DNA of 64,000 bases from Tethya wilhelma. Lineage: Eukaryota > Porifera > Demospongiae > Tethyida > Tethyidae. The position numbers were made by a program, and so were the translations under genes. The stretch covers positions 3,709,383 through 3,773,382 of the forward strand of contig CAXIPT010000007.1 of the NCBI GenBank assembly GCA_964030475.1, read 5' to 3'. The notes beneath the pieces were generated by a model. It saw nothing but the letters and a program-made list of their open reading frames with translations. It was not told where the DNA came from and made no database searches. Of the stretch, positions 21,174-33,708 are shown one piece after another. Numbering within the stretch: the stretch's first letter is position 1; each line of letters begins with the position of its first letter.

Positions 21174-21338
21174 ATGTTTAGTATACATTTTATGAAGTAT
21201 TTTTGACACTTCTTTACATTTCTTTCTTAGACCAATACTATCATCTTGTGGAATACAAACTGTTAACAGCAACCATGGTACAGAACATTAATGTTTGAGT
21301 CAGAGTGAAAATACTTGATACAAGCATCCAAATCTAGA

Positions 21339-22100
21339 TCTGCGCAATCTCCCACCCTCATCTCCTGATAAAAAGCCTCCAAGAAGAAAGGGAAAGCAGT
21401 TCTCAAGAAGAAGATCACCAAGGAAGATCGAGAGTTGTCCCTGCTGAAGAACCATCGTCTCCTCAACCCCTGAAAATTGTCGCAACAAAGTTATGTGATA
21501 AACAAGTGAGTTTCACAAATGATTTTGAGTCTTTGGAATACCTGAAAATGTCTGATGTGACTGCTTCATTATAGGGTGAACACAGTCGACCAGTTAACCT
21601 AGTTCAAGGGTATATGTTTTGTGTGTATTTATCCTTGAATAGTGTTTATTTTGCGTTGTGTACATGCACACATAATTATCAGGGACACAGTCATTATAAT
21701 TATTGAAAGATGATGTCCAAGTAGCTACTGGAAGCTTTGTGAAGTGCACAGATGGTAAACATATAAAAATTAATTAACTTTATCTTGATTATGATATTTT
21801 GAATATTGTTTTCTCTGGATAGACATGTTCTCACAAGTTATACTCAAGAAAGTCCTTCCAAAATGCACTTCCAATTTATACCTATATACAGGCAGGTTGA
21901 AGGGAGAGGCACACTCAAAGAATTTGATGTAAGAATATTATTATGTTCGCACATTAATTTTTTGTTATTAATATCAAAACTTATTTAATTTAATTTCAGC
22001 AAGGCGATGAGTTTCTCTGGAAGACCTCCAACATTGCCAGAAAGGTGCAAGAGTCAAGAGCTCTGTCATCATGAGACTTTACCATGGCGAATGAACACAT
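21339..22100 (+). CDS. Tentative downstream exons, function unknown
   Basis: Possible continuation of the gene to the left: open stretch about 21339-21505 with GTGAGT donor, a short exon near 21575-21611, a segment near 21712-21752, one ending near 21929 (GTAAGA donor), and a last segment from about 21999. Alternative phases give different endings (one ends KVQESRALSS before TGA at 22070), and I cannot join them all in one frame. No domain recognised. Confidence 0.2.
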
Positions 22101-22232
22101 CGTATATGCATAGCTAGCTAGTATATATTTATGTAACATTTGACTCAGACTTTCATCGACAGGTATATACACAGAACACGTATATGCATAGCTAGCTAGT
22201 AACATTTGATTCAGACTTTCATCCACAGGTAT
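22096..22232. repeat. Short tandem direct repeat
   Basis: Two copies of a roughly 65-90 bp unit containing GTATATGCATAGCTAGCTAG and CAGACTTTCATC, separated only by length differences. Non-coding. Confidence 0.7.
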
Positions 22233-22512
22233 TATACACTCAATCTATGTTATCACTTAATGATTTATGTATGCTGTCACCTGTATTATCATGATGGGTC
22301 TCTCTGATTATTTGATTTTATATTTATCCCCCAACTTATGTTAAACGTTCAATTTTTGCAGTGATTTATAACAATTAAATTTTGTTGATGGGGGTTATAT
22401 GGATGGTATGTACATAATAATTATATGACTGCTATAATTGTGTATATATGTATGCATGACTATAGCTGTATAAACAAAAACACCATAATATACGTCGATT
22501 AAGTAACATTGG

Positions 22513-23272
22513 TTAGAAATTCATGAGTGCTTTCTTCCGTGGTCTGTTCAGTAGTAGTGTTCCTCGTAACTTTCCATTATTCATGTTCTCAATCATCTGA
22601 TCAAATCTCTCCTCAGGTGTCACCACATTCAATTCAAGCTTTGTCTGTGTAGTGCAGCAGGTACATTGTATATATACGTACACAACTCAGTTCAATAAGC
22701 ATTGTAGCAGTCACAGTGACACTGTATGTCTGTACCTGATACAGGGGATCTCCTGGTGCTTGGTCCAAGTCTGTTATCTCTATAACCTCTAGGTCCTCGC
22801 GGATCTAAGATTATAATTATACACATTCAGCAATCACATAAATCATTCGCATTATAATATTATGCTCGATCTATAGTAGTACCTAATGACATCACTTCAA
22901 CATGCCCACCCTTTTACACGTGATTATATAGTTTGAAATCTGTAGAAAATTATGGCTTACATTAAATTGCAACTGGATTTCGTCTTTGACTTCCTCCACT
23001 AAGGCATCCAGATCTAACAGAGGGTCAACGTTGGCCAGTGGCTCCTCTCTGCCTTGGAGGGCATCCTACAGAGATACGTACAAAATCAACTTCTTTGTAG
23101 ATATCTAGGTCCAACAGGTTATAATGTAGCATTATTGTATACCTTGAATCGCTGGAGTAAGGCATTTCCAGGAACTCTGTCATCAACTAGAATTATTAAC
23201 AGACAAAATTAATACTTAATAAATATTATGTAAAGCATCATTATAAGTATGTGCATGTGTGACATGTGCCAC

Positions 23273-23307
<35 letters not shown>

Positions 23308-26300
23308 ATGTGTGTGTTTGTGAGAAGATTCATACATGCAAATGCTATAGTTTCACGATTCATATAGTTTAGTAAAAGTGTAGATGATAAAAATAGCAGG
23401 GGAACCTGTAGTTAAAGAAGTCTTACATTTCCCACATCACATGAAGGGCACAGTGACCCCCCACAGTCAATATCTGTCTCATTATAGTTCATCACACCAT
23501 CAATACATGGATCTATAGGAAGACGAGAACAAAATCAATACTATCTCGATCTATACTCCAAAGTTAATGTTGTAAGCATTTATACTGAGTATGCGTACCA
23601 AAACAAGACTGGTTACTGTAGCCGTCTTCACCAAGGTGTCGTTGAAAACATGGACCACAAGTATTAGGCACATCACGACAGGGGTGTCTGTTCAGAGCTG
23701 AACAGTCTGGAGCTCCAGAACAAACTGTGAAACAAACAACAAACAAACAAACAAACAAACAAACAAACAAACAAACAAACAAACAAAACATCAAACAAAC
23801 AAAGCTTCCCCCTCAGTTTCTAGTTCCCATGCATCTGTAGCCTTTCTAACTTACGTATACATTCTTCATTTCCATCTCCATCCTCGCCTACATAGCCCCG
23901 GAGACAAGGCCCACACGTCTGCTCTGGAGTGCCCAGTGAACACTCCTCCCTACCAATGTCAGCACAACCAGGAACCTCAGTACAATCTGCATGAATTGAT
24001 AGGTGCATGTGTTATTACAATATGCCCTTGCAGTGTTATTACTGTGACAGTGAGTGCCTCATGATACATGAAACCTCCGAACAGAGGACACTTTAGGGAC
24101 AATATAAATTCAGCTTGTTTGTCTTTTGCAGAAAAGTTGTCCTCTTCTCGGAGGTTCTGTTTGTAGAGCTACAATAGGGGATCGGAAACTAAGGATTGTC
24201 CTTTGTTAAGAGGTTAAGTATACAATGTCCCTCCGTCATTACCTCAGAGGGTGCACTATCAGAGGTTCTACTGTAATGGATGTTATGTACATTCTAGATT
24301 GTGAGCTATGGCAATCATTATAGGATACACCTGGCCACACCCCTACAATTTGGTGTTCTAACTACATGCAGCTTACTGTGACTACAGTTGGTGCCAAAAT
24401 ATCCAATAGGACAGCTACACTCTCCTGTGATGTGATGACAGTTCCCAGTTTCACAGACACAAGTTTCATTACACCCAAGACCATAGAGCAGGGGTGGACA
24501 AACTGAAAGTGAGAACAGTTAATGCCACAGTTTGTATAGCACTGCATTCATGCATGGCAATTCTCTACACACAAATATAATTCAACCTTACCAACTATAG
24601 CTAGCTATAGCTTACCCATGTTGCAAAATTGGCCCCTATATCCTATGGTGCAGTTACAGAATCCTGTGATGAAGTCACACGATGCTCCGTTCTCACACTG
24701 ACACTCCTCCAGACAATCCTGACCATAAAATCCCTCAGGACACTCTATGAACAATGTCAAGAATCCATCATTAATACGAGACCATCAACAGTGGCACTTG
24801 CATTGATTCAATAAAAAAGAAGCAAACCTTGTTCACATGAATCTCCAGTGTATCCTGGTAAGCAAAAACAAGTCCCTGTCACATGATCACATGGAGAAGA
24901 CTCTTGCTCTGTCACACATGAGCAGTTTTGTAAACACCCTGCTCCAAAGGTACCATTTGAACACTCTGTAATAGACAGAGCAAAGAGTGACACATACTAT
25001 TATGTCAATTATTAGAGACACTAGTTCCGTGAGTTTACGTACCGATGCTACAGTCCTCTCCAATAAATCCATCATCACAGTTACATTCACCCACTGTCAA
25101 ATCACATGTACCATTCACACAAGCTGGGGTGCAATCTAAAGTGGATGGTAATGTGTGCATATAATAATAGTCATAAATAAACATAATTATTATACAGACT
25201 ACACACTGTCAGCGCTAGCCTCAATACAATACATTTCTCCAATGTAATTGATACAACTTACCACATACAAGTTCTTCTTCTGTGAGGCTATTTAGGGGTC
25301 TTGTTCTCAAACTAGACGGGGCATCACATGAGCCATAGGTAGAGGAGAGGATTCGAGTGCTGTTGATGAAATCAGGAAACCATCGAAGATCACAATCGCA
25401 CTGGAAAGGATTTTCTGTTAGTGTGCTATAAAAATTAAGAGATAATTTGGGTGTTAATTCTTTTATCAACTGCATGCGGCTACACCAAATAATGGCAAGT
25501 GCAATGCTCAACCAGCTGGGTTATGACTGATTGTGTTTCACTCACAGAGAGTTTATTATGCCAAGCTCTGAGAAAGTTCCATTTGGTATGGTTTGGATAA
25601 CATTGTCGTGCAAGTTGCTGTAAGCGAGATGAAACGGATGTCCACACAACATCATGTAATACAGCTCACAAGTCATATAATGTAGTGATCTTACATGGTT
25701 GCAAATAATGGTAATCCAGTAAATGTTGCTGCTGATATATTCTGAATGTTGTTTAGACTCAAATCCCTGCATTTTAATTTAATACCAACCAATCAATACA
25801 GCATATTTTTTTTCGGGGTGTAAAATTTTTGTGGTCATTAAAAATTTACTAATATTATTGTATATTCATGTCATTCCACCACAAAAAGTTTAACCCACAA
25901 AATTACCCCCTCCCCCCTCTCAAAAGAAAAATAATTCTGCTATAATATACTGTACAGTATATTGCCAACCAAAGTAACATACAGGGTTCGTAGTGATGGT
26001 GTTCCTTCAAACAGATTGTCTGGAATTTCGACAATTCGATTATTCTGGAGATTCCTATAATACAATAAACATAAAATCAGAACACTGATCCTGGTTAATT
26101 ATTCCATGCATGCATGACCTAAGTATTTGTGGAGGAAGATATTTGTATGTATGTATGCAGTTTGTCTTACAGTGTGGTGAGAGAGGATGTGGTTGAGAAG
26201 CTGCCTGGTTCAATGGTCTGTAGTCTGTTCCCATTGAGAGTGCTGTAAGAATCACAGCCATAATAATATTATGCTTGACAAACTTAAAGTAAGCCATGTA

Positions 26301-26846
26301 GACTCATTGTGTATGTGTGGTACCGATCAGGCAGACACAGAATAGTTCAGCCAATAGTGTACACTGCATGTACAGCACTTTGAAACTAGTTCTATAAGCC
26401 ACAGATTTGAACTCACAGCATTTCAAGACTGGTGTAATTCTGTAAATCTTCTGCTCTTAACATTGAGATAGAATTACCACTCAAATCCCTATATGATAAA
26501 ACAATGAACAAATAATTTTTCGAATGTGCTACAGGAAATGATCCAGTTAATTGGCTATCTAGTTTGTCACTGACAGTCTGTGTATACGTATATACACATA
26601 AACATAACTGATCAGTGGACTGGCATATTACACAGCAACAGCAACAGTGGTCACTTACATTGTTTCCACAATGCTTTGACTGTCTTGTGGCAACATTGGA
26701 AATTCTGTCAGACCTGCTCCTGTGCAGAAAACGATGTCAGTTCCACAGCCAAAGCATCCGGGAATATTAGAGGGGCAAACTTGGGCAGATGAGTACCCAA
26801 CCAAAGCACCAAGGAGTAGCAGAGCTGTATAAACTTGAACTACCAT
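22513..26846 (-). CDS. LRR-EGF extracellular protein (gene A)
   Basis: Multi-exon gene read right to left. Exon 1 (26846-26659) has a signal peptide and an LRRNT-like Cys cluster (CPSNIPGCFGCG). Five exons of exactly 72 nt follow, each one 24-residue leucine-rich repeat, all in phase 2: 26488-26417, 26242-26171, 26054-25983, 25766-25695 and 25617-25546. Next is an LRRCT exon (25425-25262, NPFQCDCDLRWFPDF). EGF exons follow at 25135-25043, about 24966-24827, about 24747-24616 and about 24502-24375. Two exons of another Cys module follow at about 23990-23857 and 23727-23600 (TCGPC, GEDG). After these comes either an exon near 23513-23426 (ETDIDCGGSLCPSC) that can read to a stop, or small exons at 23188-22513 ending RPRKKALMNF. 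No transmembrane helix is seen. The family resembles LRR adhesion receptors; the ligand is unknown. It is a tandem paralogue of gene B. Confidence 0.75.
23275..23306. repeat. (GT)n microsatellite
   Basis: Pure GT dinucleotide tract in a gene A intron. Confidence 0.9.
23735..23785. repeat. (AAAC)n microsatellite
   Basis: AAAC tetranucleotide tract directly upstream (minus strand) of a gene A exon. The minus strand reads GTTT repeats. Confidence 0.9.
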
Positions 26847-27262
26847 CTTTACTTTAGAGACCACACCCCTTTATTTATTTGTTGGCAGTGTAGTATCCAA
26901 GTCAACAACATTCATAACAATATTCATAGTATCTCATGATTATTAGTAATAATAATTAATTTTTATAATTCCAATGTGGCACTATATTTTTCCCTAAGAG
27001 AAATGGATATCATTGTAGAAATGTAGCACTATTGTTTCGGCTATTATTGAAATTTTTGGGGGGGTTGCGATCCACTTCTAGGGTGAAATTTTGAGTTTAA
27101 GTTACAAGGATTAATTTGCGACAAATCAGAATTCCATTGAAACAACAACAAATGTAACAATGTTATAACTTACAGTTGATGATTCACACAAGCTAATCTT
27201 AATTTTGGTTACAAAAAGGACAAAATCTGTGGCTGCATGGTATTAATTAATTTATTATAATG
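26847..27262 (-). promoter_or_regulatory. Spacer containing gene A promoter and gene B 3' end
   Basis: 416-bp AT-rich spacer between the start of gene A and the stop of gene B, same strand. AAATAAATAAAGGGG about 25-35 bp upstream of the gene A ATG is a weak TATA-like element. No other feature seen. Confidence 0.4.
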
Positions 27263-30200
27263 CTATTCTGTGTTACAAAACTTTGTTCCATCCACCACCT
27301 CTTCATATGAGGGAGGTGGCTCGGGTGCTGAGGGGGCTGTGTTAAGTTCTTGAGGACTACCTGGTCCCACCACATCATCTCCGTGTGTCTTCACAACTGA
27401 CTGCTCTACGACAGTGGGCAAGTGTGTGAGTGGGACAACTCTTCTTGTGTGTCTTGCAAACACATGACCTGTTGCAAATATCGCCACGATACCCGCAGCA
27501 ATCGAGACCAGGAGTACTGCTGCAACACACACTCCCACTACTATAGCGGCAGTGTTAGAACTTGAATCTGGGGATCGAACTGTGGGTTCTGTCATAGTGG
27601 ATGTCACCATGGTAGTATCACTCGGTTCCACATGTGTTATTGGTTCGATTTCATGTTCACAACGATTTCCCTCATACCCTGGTCGACAATAGCAGCTTCC
27701 ATTGAATCTATCACAAGGCCTCATTTGATGTTCTTCTACACACCTACAATTGTGTCGACAGTTTCTACCATACTGACCAGGATTGCAAGCTATAAAACAA
27801 AAACAATTAAGTAGAATGATTATGGTTCCATTTCAGAAATTCTGTACAATTACACATTATTGTTAATAATATTATACCCTAGGTTGATTGAAAATTGTTA
27901 TTCTTCAAAGTGCAAACATGCAGTGTGACATACTAATGTTGCAAGTGGATCCTCGCCAGCCAGCTGAGCAGTTGCAATACCCAGTGACAACATCACATGA
28001 TGCTCCATTCTGACACCGACATACTCCTTGGCAGTTATGACCATAAGACCCTTCGGGACACTCTGTATAAGGGTATTGGGATGAGGAAACATGTGTGATT
28101 CTAAAATTATAGTAACACTATAATGTGCTGGGGAAATCAGGAAAGTGTCAGCATGCTGGAATGAGGCTAATTTTATAGTCACCTTCTTCACACAACTCTC
28201 CGGTGTATCCTGGTAAACAGGTGCAAGTCCCAGTCACATGATCACAAAGAAATGATTGGTGCTCTCCTAAACATGAGCAATTCTGTTCACATCCTGCTCC
28301 ATATCTTCCAGGAAGACATTCTGCCATGGAATGCATGAGCGAACCAGAATATGATGTTGAGTGCATGTGTTACAAAATTAATATAGCTAGCTATAGCTGA
28401 TGACTTGTACCAGCTGTATGCAAGTTAATTTACCACATCACAAAATAAAACTGATGTAGCAGGATAATTACTATTAATTGCAGTTAATATACCTTGTTCA
28501 CATGACTCTCCAGTATATCCTGGTAGACAGTTACAAGTCCCAGTCACATGATCACATGGAGAAGACTCTTGCACGGCCACACATGAGCAGTTTTGTAAGC
28601 ATCCTGCTCCAAATGTTCCAGGAGGACAGTCTGCCAAGAAATGAGTGAATTCGAACCAGACTAATAAATTATCATCAATTTTAAACACACATTACTCTTT
28701 TATTGAGTAACTGTGTTTATGCATGCATACCTTCTTCACACATCTCTCCAGTGTAACCTGGTAAGCAGCTGCAAGTCCCAGTCACATGATCACATGGAGA
28801 AGACTCTTGCTCTGTCACACATGAGCAGTTTTGCAAACACCCTGCTCCAAATGTGCCAGGAGGACAGACTGCCAAGAAATGAGTAAACCAGAGTAACAAA
28901 AGTATGGACATATGGAATTTTTTAATACTGTGGCATACCTTCTTCACACAGTTCTCCGGTATAACCTGGTAAGCAGCTACAAGTCCCAGTCACATGATCA
29001 CATGGAGAAGACTCTTGCTCGGTCACACATGAGCAATTCTGTAAACACCCTGCTCCAAAGGTACCAGGAGGACACGCTGAAAAGTCAAACTTCAATATAA
29101 AACAGTTTTTTTGGAAAATAATATTTATTGTTGTTTTTAATTGACTCACAAACACTACAGTCCTCTTCAATGAACCCATCATTACAGCTGCATACCCCTA
29201 CTGTTGTATTACACGTACCATTCCCACAATCTAGCTCACAATCTACAGACAACAGGCACGACCATCATAAAAATAATTATTACTACATCAATATCATTAT
29301 AATATAAAATGAAGTCACAATACATTTCTCCTATAATATTATATCAGGAGTGTGATTACAGCAGTAATTGCACTATCATGTACTAGTCATGTATATAGCC
29401 TTGATTTTGTGTTTATGTCTCTATAAAATAAGCCTATTAGCTATTTTTGTGTCTGTTCCTCCATAAAATGATACTATTAGCAGATAACCACATGATTCCC
29501 CGTACAATTATGGAATTAATAGCACTCTAGCTGCCACTCGTATGGCCTAATAGCACTCGCTGGGCTCGTGCTATTATTTTGCCATACTCTTGGCAGCTGG
29601 AGCGCAATTAATTCCATAATTGCACTCTGAATCATGTGGTTACCTATACTACGTATACAGTACACATACATCTTGAAGTATCAATGACAATAATATTGTT
29701 TACGTACCACACTGAAAGGCATCCCCTCTTAGGCTTTCTAGTGTAGTGCCATTCACTGAAGATGGAGCGACACAAGTGCCGAGGTCAGAATTGGGGTCCA
29801 GGGGCCAAGGATTATTTGTGCTGATGAAGTCTGAAAACCACCTCAAATCACAGTCACAGATAAGAGGGTTGTCACTTAACGTTCTGCATGTAGGTGAAAA
29901 GGAACTGAATAAATTTATCTACCAATCCATACAGTATGTCATATAGTCGTATACATACAGTAAACCAAGTCTCTCCAAACCATTGAATGTTCCATTTGGT
30001 ATTCTTTGAATTTCATTGTTGGCTAAGTTACTATAAAGGAGATAAATCCACCCGTGTCATGTATGGTGAATTTTTACAGGAATATAATTCTGATAAGCAT
30101 GTAAAATTGCATAGTCTTACATTGTTGCAGATAATGCTGATACCCCATTGAAAGTTGCTGCTGATATATTTTGGATCCTATTTCGACTTAAGTCACTGTA

Positions 30201-31012
30201 TGAAGAAATTCAATATTTAATAATGAGCATTAGTTAGCATTTAATAATAATCACTAGCAGTTTTATGGAGTTAATTTTTGTGCTTTAAAACTACATTTCC
30301 AATCTCCACACTGATCTTCTTCTGTGGACTCATGGCTATCCCACTTAATTTAGAATTATCGGTAATGACATTGCTTTAACTCACAGACTTCTAAGTGAGT
30401 TACTGCCAGATGTTCCAAATAAATTGTCAGGGATCTCTGTGAGTATGTTGTCCTGGAGATTTCTGAATGTAAAAATATTGACGTGAAGTGTATCTTTACA
30501 ATTTTCACTATACAAATAAATATTGAGATCTTACAACATAGTAAGTGACACTGTAGTAGAGAAGCTACCAATTTGTATTGACTGTATTCTATTACCCTGA
30601 AGATTTCTGGAAACAAAAAAAGTACTATTGTCATCATTGATTGAATGCATGTATTATCAGAGGTTCACTCACAGTGTTTCGAGACTCGTATAATTCTCTA
30701 AGTGTACTGCTTCAATGGAGCTGATTGAGTTCCCATTCAAGAGTCTAGCAGTATGTGAAGTACACAAATATTCATTCAAATAGAGAAACAAAATGGCCTC
30801 AATTTTAATTCAGCTTACAGCTCTTCAACTGTGGTCTGGTATTCTATGGGCAGAAGGGGAAAGTCTGTCAGTCTTGCTCCTGTACAGGTGATGAACGTGG
30901 ATCCTGGGGAACAGCCAAAGCATCTTGCAGCGTTGGGACATGGATTTTGAGCACCAGAGTACTTGACTAGTAAGCATAATGACGTCAGAAAGAGGCTTTG
31001 TAAAAGCCCCAT
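27263..31012 (-). CDS. LRR-EGF type I transmembrane receptor with PPxY tail (gene B)
   Basis: Fourteen exons by splice-site reading, from the ATG at 31012 (a longer frame upstream starts with GTG). Order: signal peptide and LRRNT (31012-30819, CPNAARCFGCSPG); five LRR exons of about 72-78 nt at about 30746-30675, 30607-30538, 30465-30390, 30196-30122 and 30029-29958; an LRRCT exon about 29883-29708 (DNPLICDCDLRWFSDF); an EGF exon at about 29243-29150; four near-identical EGF-type exons (29076-28939, about 28869-28730, 28632-28493, 28322-28183; GAGCLQNCSC, CDHVTGTC, CLPGYTGE); another EGF at about 28065-27934; and a last exon (about 27790-27263) with a final EGF, a Ser/Thr stalk, one helix (AAIVVGVCVAAVLLVSIAAG) and a tail ending PEPPPSYEEV. 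PPSY is a WW-domain or Nedd4-type ligand, implying ubiquitin-dependent turnover. EGF modules of this MEGF/PEAR style are found in engulfment and adhesion receptors; the role here is inferred. Confidence 0.82.
29483..29646. mobile_element. Palindromic MITE in gene B intron
   Basis: About 160 bp, almost entirely inverted repeat: AACCACATGATTC ... TTATGGAATTAAT ... CAGCTGCCAAGAGTATGGC and its complement, around a small centre. Non-coding; the transcript would fold into a long hairpin. Confidence 0.8.
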
Positions 31013-31352
31013 CTTCAAGTTGGAGCCTTCAAGGTGATCTTTATTCACTCTAAAAGCTGCTCCCAGAACTGAAGATCCTGGCAGCTAACGTACAATGTTT
31101 TTCTATACTCATAGTCATAGCTTTAGAGCATACACTAACAGTAACATTCATGACATTATTGGATGCAACACACGTTCTGTCAGGGACTTGGGAAGGGACA
31201 GCTATCGAGCCCCTCCCCTTTCTGCAATCTCATTGTTATGCTCCCGCGCGCGCGCAAATTGAAAATTACGTCATGTTGTTCAGCACGTGCAAAAAAATCT
31301 AAATCAGACTCAGTTGTCAAGTCATTCTCTACAAAACCTTCAAAAAAGCGCC
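31013..31352. promoter_or_regulatory. Bidirectional promoter between gene B and SPT6
   Basis: The 340-bp head-to-head spacer contains a CGCGCGCGCG tract (31245-31254) and TTACGTCA (31266-31273), a CRE/ATF-like site, close to the SPT6 start. The CGCGCG-CAAA sequence resembles that in the shugoshin promoter near 6372. Regulatory role inferred from position and motif. Confidence 0.5.
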
Positions 31353-33663
31353 ATGGATGATGATATGGATGACGAACCTTTCGTACAAGACGAAGCTGAG
31401 GAGAGTTCTTCTTCAGATGATGACAGCTCTGACGAGTCTGAAGACGAAGAGGAAGATGAAGAAGGTAACAAGTAGGGAGTGTTGGGTAACGTTTCTAGTT
31501 AATGCCCACCAAATTCTGTAGAAACTGGCGAAGTGGAAGGTTTGATTGATGACCGTCCTATCAACGAGGTTGAAGAGAGTGGAGAGGAGTCTGATGATGA
31601 GGAGAAAAGAAGGAAGAGGAAGAAAAGTATGCTGTTTTGATTCAAATAGTACAATTGTTGGGCTCTTTCATTTGAGAAACTAGAGTAAAGACTAGTTAGC
31701 CTAAAGAGTATGATTCTGAAGTTTATAGAATAGAACGTTGACTAAGTATGAAGTATACTGCCCAAAATTAGTGAGCACTTGAAGAAAAAAAGTGAAAACT
31801 TGCCTTTGTCCTTTCAAAGTACTTGTACTGTAGCATTCTATATTATTCATTAAATTTTGTCAAAATTTTATGCCACAGAGTTTTGGAGGTGTAGTGGATA
31901 TTTTTTCAGTTGTATGTAAATTCAACCTTATTAGGAATGATTGATGATGGACTAGATGATGAGGACTATGACCTTATTGCTGAGAACACCGGTATACAAC
32001 TGCAAAGGGTAGGTTTACAGCTGTGTGTGTGTGTGTGTGTGTGCATGTGTTCAAAGTACATGTGTATGTATTTTCTGTCATTGTAGAAGAAGTTCCGTCG
32101 TGTTCGTCTTGAGGACAGTGACGATGAAGAAGACACTCGTCCCGAGGTCCCAGGTGATATGGGTGGGGCCAACAGGGACGAAGAGATGGGTGTGTCTAGG
32201 CAATCCATCCGTGATGCAGAAGATCTTGCACATGTGAGTGGGAATAATGTGACTAGTTTACCAAGTGTTTCATGAATAATGTGCTGCAATGATCCATGGT
32301 CAAATCGTATTCATAAGAGGGATAAAAGTGTAGCCTAGTTAGCCTGGCTTACTAGGAATACATATACATACATTCTGCGTTATTGCTGAGTAAAGCACGC
32401 AGGGAGCCTGGTTTATGAGGCTAATAAAAGCACTCAATTTAATAAAGTTGTTTGTGAGATGGAGAAAGTGAGACAGAAATACAACCTCTAATGTTATTGT
32501 CACGTGAAATAAAAGAGAAAAAAAATCTTGTTTCTCTTGTGATCAGGTGTTTGGTGACAGTGATGATGAGGATGTAGCGGACTCTCAGGGGAGTGGCGAC
32601 AAGGGTCAAAGGACAATGGAATATGGTGAGAGGATTCAATGTGATCGAGTCAGTGCGATATGGTCATGAATTTTCTCCCCCTTTGTCCTTGGCAGATGAA
32701 GAAGATGACTTTATCGTGGATGATTTTGGTCAGCCCATTCGAAGAAAGAAGGATGATGGCACCTATACTGATCCGTAAGTGGCTCAGTTCACTTTAGAGA
32801 CTGTTTGCTTGTTGTGTTGTGTATGCAACTCTCAAACTCAAGTCATTAAGACATAGAATGTGTTGGATACAGATTTGTATTTATTGTTTGACCTTATTGT
32901 GTTTACTTATCCACAGAGCACTGCTTGAAGCTCAAGATATCTTTGGTCTGGATTTTGATTTTTCAGAACTGGAAGGACTTGGGGGAGACTCAGATGAAGA
33001 AGTAGATGAAGACGAGGTATTTCACCCATAGACATTGTTTGTGCTCCTGTCTAGCTTCGTAATGATGATAGTTAGCTTTGTCATCAGAGCTCCTCTGTTG
33101 TCAGTGTCAGTAATGGCACAACTCACTGACCAGCAGCTGGAGTGAAGAGAAATTATTTTTTTCTGAACATAGTCCAGAAAGTATCTTACCCCATCTCTTT
33201 GTGTTTCTCTTTATACACTCTTGCTGCTGTACACACACATGTATTAGTATGCTAGTGATGCTGAGAGTGAACTCGGTGATTCAGCCACCCCACGTCGTTC
33301 AAAGAAAGCCCGTCTTCGTAAGAAGAAAGCCAAGACCAGCATCTACAGTGTGTACGAGCCAAGTGAGCTGGAGAGGGGCCACTTCACCGAGAGGGATGCT
33401 GAGATACGTGTCACCGATGTCCCTGAGAGGTTCCAGGTTAGGAGCATCCCAGTGGCAGCGACCGAGGAGGGAGAGCTGGATGACGAGGCAGAGTGGATCT
33501 TCAATGAGCTCTATGACAAGTCACCCATCTCAAAACAGGTATATTATACAGAGCTCTGTATGTATGAGTACAGTGTACAGTTTTATTCCTAAGCTTACAA
33601 GTACATGTACGATGCTTTTCTCTAGTTGATCCTAATGTTTTGTGTTTGTTCCACCAATAATGT

Positions 33664-33708
<45 letters not shown>

